64,000 nucleotides of DNA from Lagopus muta. Taxonomy: Eukaryota > Chordata > Aves > Galliformes > Phasianidae. The stretch covers positions 1,116,001-1,180,000 of the forward strand of contig NC_064449.1 of the NCBI RefSeq assembly GCF_023343835.1, written 5' to 3'. Shown here one piece after another: positions 62,888 to 64,000 of the stretch. Position 1 is the stretch's first letter; every line of letters starts with the position of its first letter. Under the pieces are notes generated by a model. The model was not told the DNA's origin. It was given only the letters and a program-made list of their open reading frames with translations, and did not search any database. Both the position numbers and the translations under genes were made by a program.

Positions 62888-63645
62888 AAGAATGCATGAA
62901 AGCAGATTTAGCTAAGGAAAAAAAAGAGTCCTCATGGAATGTGTTGATCTCCAGCTTTCAAGACTTCCACAAAATTTGTCCCAATTGTTTGGAAGGTAGA
63001 GGTATAATACCACCACTGCCATTATTCACATCACTGTGACTTATTTCTTTAGCTTTCCATCTCTAGAAAGAGATTGAAGTACATGTTTTATATATTTGAA
63101 CAGAAAACTTGATCCAGAAGCCTCACCCTAACTGTCCTATGTGCACATCATGCACAGAGCCCTTTGTGGTGAAGGACTGAATCTTGCTCAAGACAAGACC
63201 TGAACTGGAAACCAGAATCTGGAAGGGGAGTTGTAACAAGACAAATACAGCATTTGTGTCAACATAAACTCTTGGGGAAACCTGCACAGTGAATTCTTCC
63301 TTGGTGTTTGCCAACAGCCAGTGTCATCCATCCTTCCTGTTACAGCAGGAACCTAAGTAATTACTCTTAATATTGTTTATTTGTATCGAAGACTACCCTG
63401 AATCAGACATCAGCTAATGAAAGAATCCCTGAGTTTTCTTCTCCATACTCATGTTTTCTCTGCCTCTATTGAGATATCACTTAATGAGCCTGGGAATGTA
63501 CAAGCATGATTCAGTATCAACACAGGAAGAGTACTTTGCAATGAATTACCTCCAGCAACGGCCTGAGCCGAATGCTTTCAGCATGCCTACAGAAACCCTG
63601 TGCTCAAGGCAAGTAGACTTGGAGATGAGCACACAGGTATGCCAC

Positions 63646-63965
63646 TGTGTTAGTGTAGCAATTGGACAGACACAATGGGAAGATTAGCATGATAGAATTG
63701 TGCTATAAAAGAAGGGAAGAAAATTGCTCACCTATATTAGAAGATTCCAGGTTCATAGGGGAAAGCATCACCAGCAAGGGATCTCCAACCAGACACCTTT
63801 CCCCAGGGGCAGCCAGCCCTTCAATGAGGCCTAAGAGAGGTGCAGCCAGGCTCCATCCCTTCCTATTACAGCTGAATTGCCTTCACCTGTGCTCCCAGGG
63901 CTGACCGGCTCCTTTCCCTAGCTGCTCCATCAGTGCTTCAGGCTGGGACTCAGCAGTTCCCTACA
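63646..63965 (+). repeat. LTR-like direct repeat, copy 2 (~320 bp)
   Basis: Begins TGTGTTAGTGTAGCA and ends CAGTTCCCTACA, so its ends form the short inverted TGT...ACA typical of retroviral-type LTRs. TGCTATAAAAG near 63701 could be the U3 TATA box in the plus direction. It matches copy 1 in the same orientation about 2.0 kb away. The flanking 5-base sequences do not match each other, so a plain solo LTR is not proven. Confidence 0.5.
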
Positions 63966-64000
63966 GTTATCAAAAATGCCCTGTTGGGCTAGATGAGAGA

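Larger units (their letters stand above)
61953..63645. other. DNA between the two LTR-like repeats
   Basis: About 1.7 kb, of which about 620 bases are CR1 (62155-62222 and 62268-62822), plus a TTTG repeat near 62859-62887. The remaining ~1.1 kb contains no gag, pol or env-like frame and no clear tRNA primer-binding site after copy 1. It may be the interior of a non-autonomous element or ordinary sequence between two independent LTRs. Confidence 0.4.

Overview
This is vertebrate nuclear DNA, almost certainly from a bird and probably a galliform. The interspersed repeats are overwhelmingly 5'-truncated CR1 LINEs: ten segments, most ending in the avian CR1 tail with ATTCTGTG-like repeats. No mammalian SINEs are seen. 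Genes are sparse and intron-rich, and one dense CpG island is present. None of the long open frames apart from the exons listed here behaves like a gene.

The only protein-coding gene I can support is the 5' end of MED13L, which encodes Mediator kinase-module subunit 13-like. It lies on the minus strand. Exon 1 (31294-31365, 24 codons) starts inside the CpG island. Intron 1 is about 16.7 kb. Exon 2 (14393-14630, 79 codons plus one base) follows. Intron 2 then runs off the left edge of the window. Together the two exons give the first 103 residues, the start of the Med13 N-terminal domain. Exon 3 was not found. A 10-codon upstream ORF sits directly before the start codon and its stop overlaps that start as ATGA.

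Positions 30970-32590 form the CpG-island promoter. It holds GC boxes, an NF-Y CCAAT box, a CACGTG E-box, an Inr-plus-YY1 arrangement facing away from MED13L, triplet repeats, a strong G-quadruplex motif and an antisense-facing TATA box. This layout suggests divergent transcription.

From 32.6 kb to 64 kb lies the region upstream of MED13L. In other vertebrates this is the gene-poor interval towards TBX3. No gene is recognised here. It contains CR1 copies, simple repeats, a pair of LTR-like direct repeats about 2 kb apart near the right edge, one good CTCF-type motif, a candidate short terminal exon at 35605, and AT-rich homeobox-motif-rich blocks that may be conserved enhancers. No bacterial, CRISPR or other exotic system is present. 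The points most worth checking are the uORF overlap, the divergent promoter, the candidate terminal exon and the LTR-like pair.
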